Below, piece by piece: positions 1-6,458 of a stretch of DNA of 16,585 nucleotides (position 1 is its first letter; every line of letters begins with the position of its first letter). Both the position numbers and the translations under genes were made by a program. The notes under the pieces were generated by a model. It searched no databases. It was not told the DNA's origin and saw only the letters and a program-made list of their open reading frames with translations. Origin of the DNA: Bacteroidales bacterium UBA1756 (GTDB lineage: Bacteria > Bacteroidota > Bacteroidia > Bacteroidales > WCHB1-69); NCBI GenBank assembly GCA_002314795.1, contig DCHI01000020.1, positions 2,193 to 18,777 of the forward strand, written 5' to 3'.

Positions 1-12
1 GAGCCGCCCGCC

Positions 13-34
13 ATTTTTACCAACCAAAAAACAA
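13..34 (+). promoter_or_regulatory. Repeated leader element upstream of radC-like gene
   Basis: A 22-nt A/T-rich leader (ATTTTTACCAAC followed by an A-run and CAA) lies just before the radC-like ATG. It recurs with one mismatch at 1249-1270, before the ArdC-like gene, where it directly follows a GC-rich hairpin. The GC-rich bases at the window edge (gccgcccgcc) look like the end of the same hairpin, cut off by the window. I infer a shared attenuator or translation leader for this small gene cluster; its function is unknown. Confidence 0.45.
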
Positions 35-41
35 CAACAAA

Positions 42-506
42 ATGAACGATTCAGAAATCTACAAAGCCGCCGAAATCGGCATCACCTACAAAGTGAAACC
101 CTCCCCCGATTCAGTTTTCAAGATAACCGCACCGCAGCACACTTTCAGACTAATGCGGCGAGTTGAGGAAATGAACGAGAACATTCAATATAAAGAAATG
201 TTTTACAGCCTACTTTTGAACCAAGCCGCCGAAGTGATAGCGATTCACAAAATCGGCGAGGGAAGCACAAACTCAACAATCACGGACATAAAATTTATTT
301 TGCAGGGCGCAATAATGGCCAACGCGACAAACATTATAATTTGCCACAACCACCCGAGCGGAAGAACCACCCCGAGCGAGGCAGACCGAAAACTGACAAC
401 GCGCATAAAGAAAGCCGCCGAGATTTTCGACATCAGACTTTTGGACAGCGTGATAATTTCAGATACGAATTATTTTTCATTTCTTGAAAATTGTATGCTT
501 GATTAA
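42..506 (+). CDS. radC: RadC-like JAB-domain protein
   Basis: This 154-aa protein matches the RadC/JAB (MPN) domain. The diagnostic metal-site motif HNHPSG is at residues 102-107, with the expected Asp at residue 115, and the IIIC strand before it and the downstream DSVIIS strand are also typical. It is shorter than chromosomal RadC (about 220 aa) because it lacks the N-terminal helix-hairpin-helix part. It is therefore the stand-alone JAB form common on plasmids, conjugative elements and prophages of Bacteroidota. Despite the historical name, a DNA-repair role is not established for the family, and a metalloprotease or nuclease-like role is possible. It is the first of three short genes separated by similar intergenic elements. 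The start at 42 is the first ATG after the repeated leader. Confidence 0.85.
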   Translation: MNDSEIYKAAEIGITYKVKPSPDSVFKITAPQHTFRLMRRVEEMNENIQYKEMFYSLLLNQAAEVIAIHKIGEGSTNSTITDIKFILQGAIMANATNIIICHNHPSGRTTPSEADRKLTTRIKKAAEIFDIRLLDSVIISDTNYFSFLENCMLD

Positions 507-508
507 CG

Positions 509-545
509 AAAGGAACGGCGGCGAAGTCAGAAGCGCCGCCCCTTT
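509..545 (+). repeat. Intergenic hairpin, copy 1 (loop AAGTCAGAAG)
   Basis: AAAGG (509-513) pairs with CCTTT (541-545) and GGCGGCG (517-523) pairs with CGCCGCC (534-540), with a 3-nt bulge and a 10-nt loop AAGTCAGAAG. The loop plus the 3' arm (524-540, 17 nt) is identical to 1226-1242 downstream of the next gene. It lies just after the radC-like stop codon. The conserved loop argues for more than a simple terminator, and no T-run follows directly. Confidence 0.6.
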
Positions 546-586
546 ACATAATTCATTTATTTATTAACCCACTAAATTTTTTAACT

Positions 587-1198
587 ATGGGAAAAAACAA
601 CAGCAGCGCAGCAGGCGCAAAGGAAAACAAAACCATCAACACCAACAACGCCAACGGCAGCAAGCCCGCCGAAACGATTGAGGAAGCCGCCGCCATTTTG
701 GGCAAGGTATTCAAGCCCGAGACGGAACCCGCCGAAAAACCGACCGAACAGGCCGAACCGACCGAGCCGAAGACCGACACCGCCGAAGCGGCGGCAAAGG
801 CCGAAACAGCCGCCAAGGCAGCCCCGCAGCAGTCGCCCGACCTTTTCAGCGAACCCGCGCCCAAGCCGCTGACATTCGCCGAAATGCAGGCCAAAATCAA
901 CGCCGAACTTTCGCGCCTCAAGGAACAGCAGGAACGCGCCGCAAAGCGCGAAATCCTCGTCAACTGCAAAAGGCAGATGAAAGAATATAGTGAAAGACTG
1001 GCGCAGACTGAAAACTTTGAAGCGGACTTCTGCCGCCTTTCGTTTCAGACCCTCGCGGAAGAGTACAACAGCCGCCAGGCCTTCAAAGAGTCGTTTCTCA
1101 TTTCCAACCCCGCAATCATCCGCAAATTTTGCGACATCCTCGCCGAGGAGGTCGGCGCAAAAATAAAGGAGATTGAAACCGAAATAATCAACGGCTAA
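587..1198 (+). CDS. Hypothetical Ala/Pro/Glu-rich protein
   Basis: I do not recognise the family of this 203-aa protein. The N-terminal half (about residues 1-95) is low-complexity, rich in Ala, Pro, Glu, Lys and Thr, and likely disordered. The C-terminal half (about 100-203) is charged and predicted helical, with a Lys/Glu/Gln-rich stretch near residues 100-130 that could form a coiled coil. No signal peptide or membrane segment is visible. It sits between the RadC-like and ArdC-like genes, flanked on both sides by the repeated hairpin, so it probably belongs to the same accessory module. Its start context (ACTAAA, T-run, then ATGGGAAA) closely resembles that of the second ATG of the next gene. 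The coding frame is convincing, but no function can be assigned. Confidence 0.75.
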   Translation: MGKNNSSAAGAKENKTINTNNANGSKPAETIEEAAAILGKVFKPETEPAEKPTEQAEPTEPKTDTAEAAAKAETAAKAAPQQSPDLFSEPAPKPLTFAEMQAKINAELSRLKEQQERAAKREILVNCKRQMKEYSERLAQTENFEADFCRLSFQTLAEEYNSRQAFKESFLISNPAIIRKFCDILAEEVGAKIKEIETEIING

Positions 1199-1212
1199 AG
1201 CCCGAAAAAAGC

Positions 1213-1254
1213 GAAACGGCGGTCAAAGTCAGAAGCGCCGCCGTTTCAATTTTT
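1213..1254 (+). repeat. Intergenic hairpin, copy 2, with T-run
   Basis: GAAACGGCGG (1213-1222) pairs perfectly with CCGCCGTTTC (1238-1247), and a T5 run follows at 1250-1254. This is terminator- or attenuator-like. The segment 1226-1242 is identical to 524-540 in copy 1, and the following leader (1249-1270) repeats 13-34. The same hairpin-plus-leader unit therefore recurs between genes of this cluster. Confidence 0.6.
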
Positions 1255-1290
1255 ACCAACGAAAAAACAATGTTTAATTATTGGAAAAAA

Positions 1291-1298
1291 CAACTTTG
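1291..1298 (+). promoter_or_regulatory. Possible Bacteroidota -7 box (CAACTTTG)
   Basis: CAACTTTG lies 16 nt before the ATG at 1315 and resembles the TAnnTTTG consensus except at the first base. The same CAACTTTGC followed by an A-rich leader to ATG recurs at 16095 before the tape-measure gene. No good TTTG -33 element is seen at standard spacing. The box supports the ATG at 1315 over the one at 1270. Confidence 0.35.
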
Positions 1299-1314
1299 CA
1301 AAAATACTAAAATT

Positions 1315-1860
1315 ATGGGAAACAACAACAACCGCAACAACGAAAACAACGAAAACAAGCAGCCCACCAACCGAGAACAGCAGTTTGCCCGCCTTTTGGA
1401 AGTGACCGCCGAAGCCCGCGCCATCAAGGAGAATTTAATCAACACCGCCAAAACTGCCGAACAAGCATTATTTTACGAAACTCTTACAATCAATCATATC
1501 ATTTTGAATATGATATACAAGAAGGACAACCCCGAAATCACCGAGTTCAAAAAGTTCCGCGAATGGAAGCAGGAAGGCGCGACAGTCCGCAAGGGGGCAA
1601 AGGCCTTTGTCATCTGGGGGCAGCCCGTGGCAGCCCAACGCAGAGAGGAGGCCAAGCAGAAAGGGCAGCCGCAGCCCGAAACCGACCAAGCCGACGAAAC
1701 CCGCTTCCCGATGTGCTACATCTTCGCCGACACCCAAGTTTTGACCAAGGAGGCGAAGGAAGCCGCCAAGATGGAAGCCGAGGCCGAACGCAGAGCCACC
1801 GAAGCCGCCGCCATTTTCGCCGCCAACACCCCCGAACCCGTGGCAATAACAATCTTGTAA
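1315..1860 (+). CDS. ArdC-like ssDNA-binding domain protein
   Basis: This 181-aa protein resembles the N-terminal domain of ArdC-type antirestriction proteins (DUF1738). That fold carries a pattern of a (F/W)xxFxxWKxxGxxVxKGxKA core, a beta strand, a variable insert, and then a strand of the YxxFxxxQV type. Here it is seen as KFREWKQEGATVRKGAKAFVI followed further on by CYIFADTQV. The N-terminus is Asn-rich and low-complexity, and the C-terminus is Ala/Glu-rich and helical. No C-terminal metallopeptidase motif (HExxH) is present, so only the ssDNA-binding part is there. ArdC proteins bind ssDNA, and some protect incoming elements from restriction. An in-frame ATG at 1270 would add 15 residues. 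I prefer 1315 because its context matches the previous gene's start and follows a -7-like box. An intrinsic terminator lies 20 nt downstream. Confidence 0.6.
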   Translation: MGNNNNRNNENNENKQPTNREQQFARLLEVTAEARAIKENLINTAKTAEQALFYETLTINHIILNMIYKKDNPEITEFKKFREWKQEGATVRKGAKAFVIWGQPVAAQRREEAKQKGQPQPETDQADETRFPMCYIFADTQVLTKEAKEAAKMEAEAERRATEAAAIFAANTPEPVAITIL

Positions 1861-1880
1861 GGCCGACCGAACCACGCGGA

Positions 1881-1921
1881 AACCGCCGCAGGAGCTCCCA
1901 CTCCTGCGGCGGTTTTTTTTT
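1881..1921 (+). terminator. Strong intrinsic terminator
   Basis: A 14-bp perfect stem (1881-1894 with 1901-1914; core CCGCCGCAGGAG / CTCCTGCGGCGG) with a 6-nt loop runs into nine T residues (1913-1921). It separates the accessory module from the phage module. Confidence 0.95.
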
Positions 1922-2036
1922 GCCGCACTCCGTTAACACTTCATTTACAAAAATTTTTTTTCGCCTCGCTCATACTTCACTTCGGCGAAAAAAGGGCGGT
2001 ATTATGTTTGTCCCAACGTTTTTTTCTCGTGCGCCT

Positions 2037-2044
2037 TATCTTTG
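2037..2044 (+). promoter_or_regulatory. Promoter -7 box (TATCTTTG)
   Basis: TATCTTTG matches the Bacteroidota -7 consensus TAnnTTTG exactly and lies 16 nt before the ATG at 2061. A TTTG at 2007-2010 is further upstream than the usual -33 spacing, and a T-run lies between. It probably drives the phage module 2061-6382, in which gaps between genes are short. Confidence 0.6.
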
Positions 2045-2060
2045 CCGAAAACCTTACGCA

Positions 2061-2339
2061 ATGGCAAACACGATAAGACGCGCCGACGCACTCCGGCAGA
2101 TGGAAACGCGGGAAGCCCGTGCCGGGATCTCCCGCCATTTCTCCATCCAGTTCTACAAAAAAAACGGGGAGATGGTATCCTTGGCAAGGGCGAGGGTGAC
2201 GGGACTGCGGGCCGATATGAAGCAGGAGCGGCTCCGAGGCATCCAAGCGGTTGACAGGGAGGGCAATCCCATCGGCCACATCTATCCCGTCTCGATAGAC
2301 AACATCAGAACCTACAATGAACAACAAGTTGTGATATGA
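2061..2339 (+). CDS. Small phage-module protein upstream of portal
   Basis: A 92-aa basic protein of unknown function. The reading frame is open much further upstream, back through the terminator, but the true start should be ATG 2061 because it follows the promoter and the terminator at 1881-1921. Visible features are an N-terminal Arg-rich helix (RRADALRQMETREAR), a strand-rich centre (FSIQFYKKNGEMVSL) and a C-terminal segment reading like a small beta domain (GHIYPVSIDNIRTYN). The stop codon is one base before the next ATG, which implies translational coupling to the portal-like gene. No catalytic motif is seen. Confidence 0.75.
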   Translation: MANTIRRADALRQMETREARAGISRHFSIQFYKKNGEMVSLARARVTGLRADMKQERLRGIQAVDREGNPIGHIYPVSIDNIRTYNEQQVVI

Positions 2340-2340
2340 T

Positions 2341-3657
2341 ATGGAAATAGTCTTCAATTCAGAGGGAACGCCGATGCTCTTCGCCGGCGAGAGAAGCATC
2401 GGGAGCACGCGGAAGACCATTTCCGTGAACGAGGAGCTTTTCCGGAAGTTCTCGTACAAGGACGTGGAGTACGCCAACTGGGGTGACGCCAACCGCTATC
2501 CCGACGACGCCCTCGAAGTGATCGGCTCCACCGGCGTACTCTCAACGGCACTAAACTACAAGTGCCGCTGCTGCTACGGGCAGGGAGTCGTGCCGATGAC
2601 AATGGCCGGAATTGACGAGAACGGAAGCGAGAAGTTCGCCCCGATAAACGACAAGGAAGTCATCAACTACCTGCGGGGCTACTCCTTCCGCAACTACCAC
2701 GTCGCCGCCTTCCGCGACCTCATCAAACTCGGCAACTGCTTCCCGATTTTCATCTTCAACCGGACGGGCGACAGAATCGTCCGTACCGAAATTGTCAACG
2801 CACGCCACTGCAGGCTAAGCATTGACAAGAAGAAAATCATCCTTTTCGGGGAGTTCGACAAGCGCCTCCCCGACGAGACCTCCATCGTGCTCGATGCCTT
2901 GGACGAGAGCGACCCCTTCCTGCACCTGCAGATTCTGAAGGAACGGCAGCAGCTCAACGGCAGGGCGGTCGCCTTTCCCCGCATCCGCAACTACTTCGGC
3001 AACAACGACTATTACGCCCTGCCGGACTGGGACACCGCTTGGCGGGCCGGATGGATTGAGGTCGCCCACAAGATTCCCACCTTCCTAAAGAAGGCATACG
3101 CCAACGCGATGAACCTGATGTGGCACATCCAGATTCCCGACACCTTCTGGGCGACCAAGTTCCCGAAGGAGAACTACGAGTCGACCAAGCAGCGCGAAGA
3201 CGCCATCAACTGCTACTTGGACGAGTTCGAGGAGGAACTGACCAGCGAGGAGAACCCCGCCAAGACGCTCACAACGGGCTTTTCCCTCAACGAGAGCGGC
3301 AAGGCCGAGGAGAAGTGGGTGATTGAACGCCTCGAGAACGAAATCAAGGCCGAAGACCGACTGTCCACTTCGGCGGCTGCAAACAGCGAGATTCTGTTCT
3401 CCCTAATGGTCAACCCTTCCGTCCTTGGAGCGGGAATGCCCGGTGGCCCCTACGCGGGCAACGCCGGCAGCGGCTCCGACATCCGCGAGGGACTCCTTGT
3501 TTCGCTCATCCTCAACTACATAGAGAAGCAGCAGGTGCTCGACCCCATCGAACTGATGTTCGAGTTCAACGGAATCCGCGATGTGGAGCTCAAGTACCGC
3601 AACATCATCCTCACCACCCTCGACACGGGAAAGTCAACCGAAGAAACCTTAGCATAA
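2341..3657 (+). CDS. Phage portal-like protein
   Basis: This 438-aa protein reads as a phage portal. It has an N-terminal region with a conserved-looking YPDDALEVIGSTGVLSTALNYKC-type helix, and a central beta-rich domain with aromatic motifs (YFGNNDYYALPDWDTAW) preceding a helix-rich stem or wing region. The C-terminal part is the typical sequence of a helix with ANSEILFSL, NPS at about 358-360, a Gly-rich PGGPYAGNAGSGSD segment ending near 380, IRE at 381-383 and a long helix. Portals form the dodecameric gate at the head vertex for DNA packaging and head-tail joining. It follows the 92-aa gene by one base and precedes a DUF6712-like gene by 8 nt. No terminase is seen upstream, where a portal gene would normally have one. 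The assignment rests on pattern, not on a search. Confidence 0.7.
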   Translation: MEIVFNSEGTPMLFAGERSIGSTRKTISVNEELFRKFSYKDVEYANWGDANRYPDDALEVIGSTGVLSTALNYKCRCCYGQGVVPMTMAGIDENGSEKFAPINDKEVINYLRGYSFRNYHVAAFRDLIKLGNCFPIFIFNRTGDRIVRTEIVNARHCRLSIDKKKIILFGEFDKRLPDETSIVLDALDESDPFLHLQILKERQQLNGRAVAFPRIRNYFGNNDYYALPDWDTAWRAGWIEVAHKIPTFLKKAYANAMNLMWHIQIPDTFWATKFPKENYESTKQREDAINCYLDEFEEELTSEENPAKTLTTGFSLNESGKAEEKWVIERLENEIKAEDRLSTSAAANSEILFSLMVNPSVLGAGMPGGPYAGNAGSGSDIREGLLVSLILNYIEKQQVLDPIELMFEFNGIRDVELKYRNIILTTLDTGKSTEETLA

Positions 3658-3665
3658 ACCACACT

Positions 3666-4673
3666 ATGAACCCACGACTATTCAGCGCGGAAGCCAACGG
3701 AAAGGCGGAGGAAATCAAACAGTTCCTTCCCGTCAACGTCACCTGCTCCTTCCGTGCCATCGCCCCCTCCCTCTCCCAGTGCGAGCGCAGGTATCTGCTC
3801 CCCGTTCTCGGCAGCACCCTCTTCGAGCGGATCGCCTCGTTCTACGTCAGCGAACCGCAGCCCCAAAACGCCGTGCTGAAAGAGCTTCTCCAGCTTTGCC
3901 AGTACGCCGTGGCCCGTCTCGCCTTCTGGAAGGACTTCGACGTCCTCTCCGTCTCCATATCCGACAACGGGGCCGCCGACCGCGCCGGAGAGAACCGCCT
4001 CTACCGCTACCAGTACGAAGCCCTCAAGAAGACGCTGAAATCCGATGGCTTCGACCAGCTCGATGCCGTCTTGGAGTTCTGCGAACAGAACATCCAATCC
4101 CTGCCCGAGTTCGCGCAGAGCCCCGCGCACGTCTCCGCACAAGGGACATTCGTCAAGACGACCGCCGAGTTCAATGAAATCCACAACATCGGCAACTCGC
4201 GGCTCGTGTTCTTGAAAATGAGATACTTCATCACTTCCGTGGAGGAACTGGAGCTGAGGCACCGCCTCGGCGATTCGTTCTGCAACGAACTCAAAGCGGC
4301 GGACGCCACCCTTCCGAAGTATGCGAAGATAATCCCGGACATCCGGAAGTTCATCGTCTTCAGAGCCGTTTCCGAGGGAGTGGCCGAACTCCACCGCCTC
4401 CCGACGGAGAAGGGACTGCTCTTCGAGTCGCAGTCCGATTCGGGAGGTTCCTCATCATCCGGAACCTCCGAGAACGTGCTGCCCGCCGAGGAGCTGGAAC
4501 GTGTGAGAAGGGAGTACGAGCAGAAGTCGGAGCGGTATATGGCCGCCGTCATCGCCGCACTACAGGCATCCATCGCCGACTACCCCAACTACCGCAGTTT
4601 TGCGACCGATGACGCGCCACGCAGCGAGGTCTTCCGCCGCGACAACCGCCACCACAAGATTTTCCACGCCTAA
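3666..4673 (+). CDS. DUF6712-like phage structural protein
   Basis: This 335-aa, mostly helical cytoplasmic protein resembles the DUF6712 family seen in Bacteroidales prophages beside portal genes. The N-terminal part carries an IKQFLPVNV...ERRYLLPVLGSTLFERI segment. The central region has alternating helices (ARLAFWKDFDVLSVSISDNG). A Ser/Gly-rich flexible linker at about residues 256-269 separates a charged C-terminal helix (270-305) and a basic tail. The family's function is not firmly known. From its place next to the portal, a head-tail connector or neck role is a reasonable inference. The family assignment is from memory of the sequence pattern. Confidence 0.6.
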   Translation: MNPRLFSAEANGKAEEIKQFLPVNVTCSFRAIAPSLSQCERRYLLPVLGSTLFERIASFYVSEPQPQNAVLKELLQLCQYAVARLAFWKDFDVLSVSISDNGAADRAGENRLYRYQYEALKKTLKSDGFDQLDAVLEFCEQNIQSLPEFAQSPAHVSAQGTFVKTTAEFNEIHNIGNSRLVFLKMRYFITSVEELELRHRLGDSFCNELKAADATLPKYAKIIPDIRKFIVFRAVSEGVAELHRLPTEKGLLFESQSDSGGSSSSGTSENVLPAEELERVRREYEQKSERYMAAVIAALQASIADYPNYRSFATDDAPRSEVFRRDNRHHKIFHA

Positions 4674-4685
4674 ATCCCGACAGTT

Positions 4686-5054
4686 ATGGAAGCAGCAGAC
4701 ACCCTCACCATCATTTCCGCCGTCCTCAACTTCCTCTTGGGAGGAACCACCATCTGGAGCATACTCAAATGGCTCGGAGAACGGAAACTCCGCCAAATCG
4801 GCGTGGAGGTCAAGGAGAACGAACTTGAAAGCCAGCGCTTCGAGGCGCTGACAAGACAGATTGAATACCAGCGGCAGCTGATAGCCCAGTACATTGACAA
4901 CGAGCGGGCGAAGGACGAGCTCGACGACAAGCAGCGCGAACTCATCCGCACCCTCAAGCGCAACCAGCTGGAAATGGAGACCGAGAAGATGGAGCTTGAA
5001 CGAAAGCTCGCCATTTCCAAGACGCTGGAGGCCACCGACACGACTGCCAGCTGA
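4686..5054 (+). CDS. Membrane-anchored coiled-coil protein
   Basis: A 122-aa protein with one hydrophobic segment (residues about 6-30, TLTIISAVLNFLLGGTTIW...) followed by a long Glu/Lys/Arg/Gln-rich heptad-like helix (about 40-115). This predicts a single membrane anchor with a cytoplasmic or periplasmic coiled coil, depending on orientation. The layout is compatible with a spanin-like or small membrane accessory protein of a phage, but no lysis motif (lipobox, Pro-rich outer spanin partner, endolysin neighbour) is visible. It lies 12 nt after the DUF6712-like gene and 40 nt before the next gene, in the same operon. Confidence 0.65.
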   Translation: MEAADTLTIISAVLNFLLGGTTIWSILKWLGERKLRQIGVEVKENELESQRFEALTRQIEYQRQLIAQYIDNERAKDELDDKQRELIRTLKRNQLEMETEKMELERKLAISKTLEATDTTAS

Positions 5055-5094
5055 GAATCAAGTCCACCAACGCAAACGCACAAAATCCCAAGCA

Positions 5095-5622
5095 ATGACC
5101 TGCCCGCAAGACTACCGTGGCAACGACCACAACACGCCCGAGGCCTTCAGCCAGTACCTCCGCCAGTTGGCAGCCGACAACGTCTGCCTATCGGACTCCG
5201 AAGCCGAGCCGCACTATTTCCGCGGCGAACTCGAGGAGTTCTACATCGGATTCCGGGACCGGCTCAACTTTCCCGCCCTCGTGCAGGAGGGAAGCGAAAT
5301 CCGCTTCACCACCGATGCCGCACAGAACGCCTTCAAGGAACGAGAAAGTTCCTTCATCATCGTGCAGAACTACGCCGAGGACAACGACTACGACGCCATC
5401 TATGCCGCTTTCGACACCTGCGAGCGCATCGGTGACGAAATCATCCGGAAAATGAACCTTGACAAGTTCGAAGCGGAGTGTATGGTCGTCAAGGACTTCC
5501 GTTTGGAAGACGTGACAGCCATACAGATTCAGAACGTCAAGGAACGCTACGTCGGCGTCAGATACTCGTTCACCACCCGCACCCCGTTCTGGGACGAGAT
5601 TGACACAAGGAAATGGAGGTGA
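5095..5622 (+). CDS. Phage-module hypothetical protein
   Basis: A 175-aa acidic protein with no family I can name. The frame is open upstream over the previous gene, but ATG 5095 lies after that gene's stop and gives a normal layout. The sequence contains many aromatic and acidic residues, a helix-rich centre (YDAIYAAFDTCERIGDEIIRKMN) and a C-terminal strand-rich part (ITA-like strands ending in RYSFTTRTPFWDEID). The latter pattern, with a terminal FTTRTPFW-like strand, is reminiscent of tail-terminator or neck proteins, which is inference only. Its end overlaps the ribosome-binding region of the next gene. Confidence 0.65.
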   Translation: MTCPQDYRGNDHNTPEAFSQYLRQLAADNVCLSDSEAEPHYFRGELEEFYIGFRDRLNFPALVQEGSEIRFTTDAAQNAFKERESSFIIVQNYAEDNDYDAIYAAFDTCERIGDEIIRKMNLDKFEAECMVVKDFRLEDVTAIQIQNVKERYVGVRYSFTTRTPFWDEIDTRKWR

Positions 5623-5623
5623 T

Positions 5624-6382
5624 ATGGTCGAGTTGAGGATTGAAATCAACGGCAAAGCACACGTTTCGCAGGTTCCCGAAAGGTTCGACGAACTTTCGCG
5701 GGAACAGTTCCTTGCGGTGTGCCGCAGATATTTGCGCGCCTCGCAGGGCGAAAAGCCGCAGACCGGCTTTTATTCCACCCTGCTCGGCTTGGATGGGAAG
5801 GTATGGGAGACGCTCGCCCCCGAGCAGCGTCACCCGCTCAAGTCGCTCTTGAGATTCACCGCCACCCGCAGCCCGAAAATATCGAAGCTGCTCGTGCCGT
5901 TCATAGAGGCCGGCGGGCAGAAGCTCATCGGCTACCAGCCCACCTTCTCCAACACCACTTGGCAGGAGTTCGTCTATGCCGACGGCTTCGCCCTCGCCGG
6001 AAGATACAAGGAAGCGGCAGCGGTGCTCTACCGACCGCAGCGTACCCCGTACAACGGGGAGACCGACCGCCGAATCCCTTTCTCCATCTACGGCACCGAC
6101 ACGCGACTCGCACTCTTCGATGCCGTCCCCGAAGAGGAACTTCTCGCCGTCATCCTCAACTACAATGCGTTGAGGAAATCCCATCTCGAAGGAAAGTACC
6201 CGCACATCTTTGCCCGAGGCGCAAAGCCGTCGGGCGGCGGCGGTGCCTTCTCGTGGGTGAAAATCCACCGCGACCTTATGGGAGACCAGTTTTTTGACGA
6301 AAAAAAGTTCTTCGAGAGCAATGTCCACGTCATTCTGCACCGCCTCAACCACATAATTGAGACCTCGCAAACCCGCCGCTGA
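5624..6382 (+). CDS. Phage-module hypothetical protein (252 aa)
   Basis: I do not recognise the family with confidence. The start at 5624 is chosen because GGAGG (5615-5619) gives an unusually good Shine-Dalgarno for this region and the ATG is one base after the previous stop. The N-terminal strand (VELRIEINGKAHVSQVP) is followed by a helical region with an FYSTLLGLDGKVWETL segment. Later there is FVYADGFALAGRYKEAAAVLYRPQRTPY, which resembles a conserved segment of Bacteroidales phage proteins encoded near the tail genes. A Gly-rich turn (SGGGGAFSW) sits near residue 205. It is the last gene before the AlbA_2 insertion, and a role in tail assembly is possible but unproven. Confidence 0.65.
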   Translation: MVELRIEINGKAHVSQVPERFDELSREQFLAVCRRYLRASQGEKPQTGFYSTLLGLDGKVWETLAPEQRHPLKSLLRFTATRSPKISKLLVPFIEAGGQKLIGYQPTFSNTTWQEFVYADGFALAGRYKEAAAVLYRPQRTPYNGETDRRIPFSIYGTDTRLALFDAVPEEELLAVILNYNALRKSHLEGKYPHIFARGAKPSGGGGAFSWVKIHRDLMGDQFFDEKKFFESNVHVILHRLNHIIETSQTRR

Positions 6383-6384
6383 AT

Positions 6385-6394
6385 TTTGCGCAAA
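6385..6394. repeat. Short palindrome TTTGCGCAAA
   Basis: A perfect 10-bp palindrome sits just after the 252-aa gene's stop and about 40 nt before the -7 box of the AlbA_2 gene. It could be an operator or a chance match, and it marks the left edge of the AT-richer insert. Confidence 0.25.
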
Positions 6395-6430
6395 TTCCAT
6401 TTCCTAATATAGCAAAGTTGATTTTTGTTG

Positions 6431-6438
6431 TATTTTTG
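6431..6438 (+). promoter_or_regulatory. Promoter -7 box (TATTTTTG) of AlbA_2 gene
   Basis: TATTTTTG matches TAnnTTTG exactly and lies 20 nt before the ATG at 6459. The -33 element is weak. The gene therefore has its own promoter inside the phage operon, as expected for independently expressed cargo. Confidence 0.6.
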
Positions 6439-6458
6439 CACGTTCAAATCAAGCAAGT

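Noticed and set aside
1956..1993. Inverted repeat TTTTTTCGCC / GGCGAAAAAA as a terminator
   Set aside because: The 18-nt loop is long and no gene on the - strand ends here. The strong terminator at 1881-1921 already explains termination.
1563..2060. An upstream extension of the 92-aa protein
   Set aside because: The open frame runs over the ArdC-like gene and through a strong terminator. ATG 2061 after a -7 box is the sensible start.
3678..4394. Long open frame on the - strand opposite the DUF6712-like gene
   Set aside because: It is a shadow of GC-rich coding on the + strand, with low-complexity Gly/Glu/Val content and no promoter.
5570..6400. Long open frame on the - strand opposite the 252-aa gene
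   Set aside because: The + strand gene has a good ribosome-binding site and fits the operon. The antisense product is Arg/Gly/Glu-rich and has no recognisable domain.
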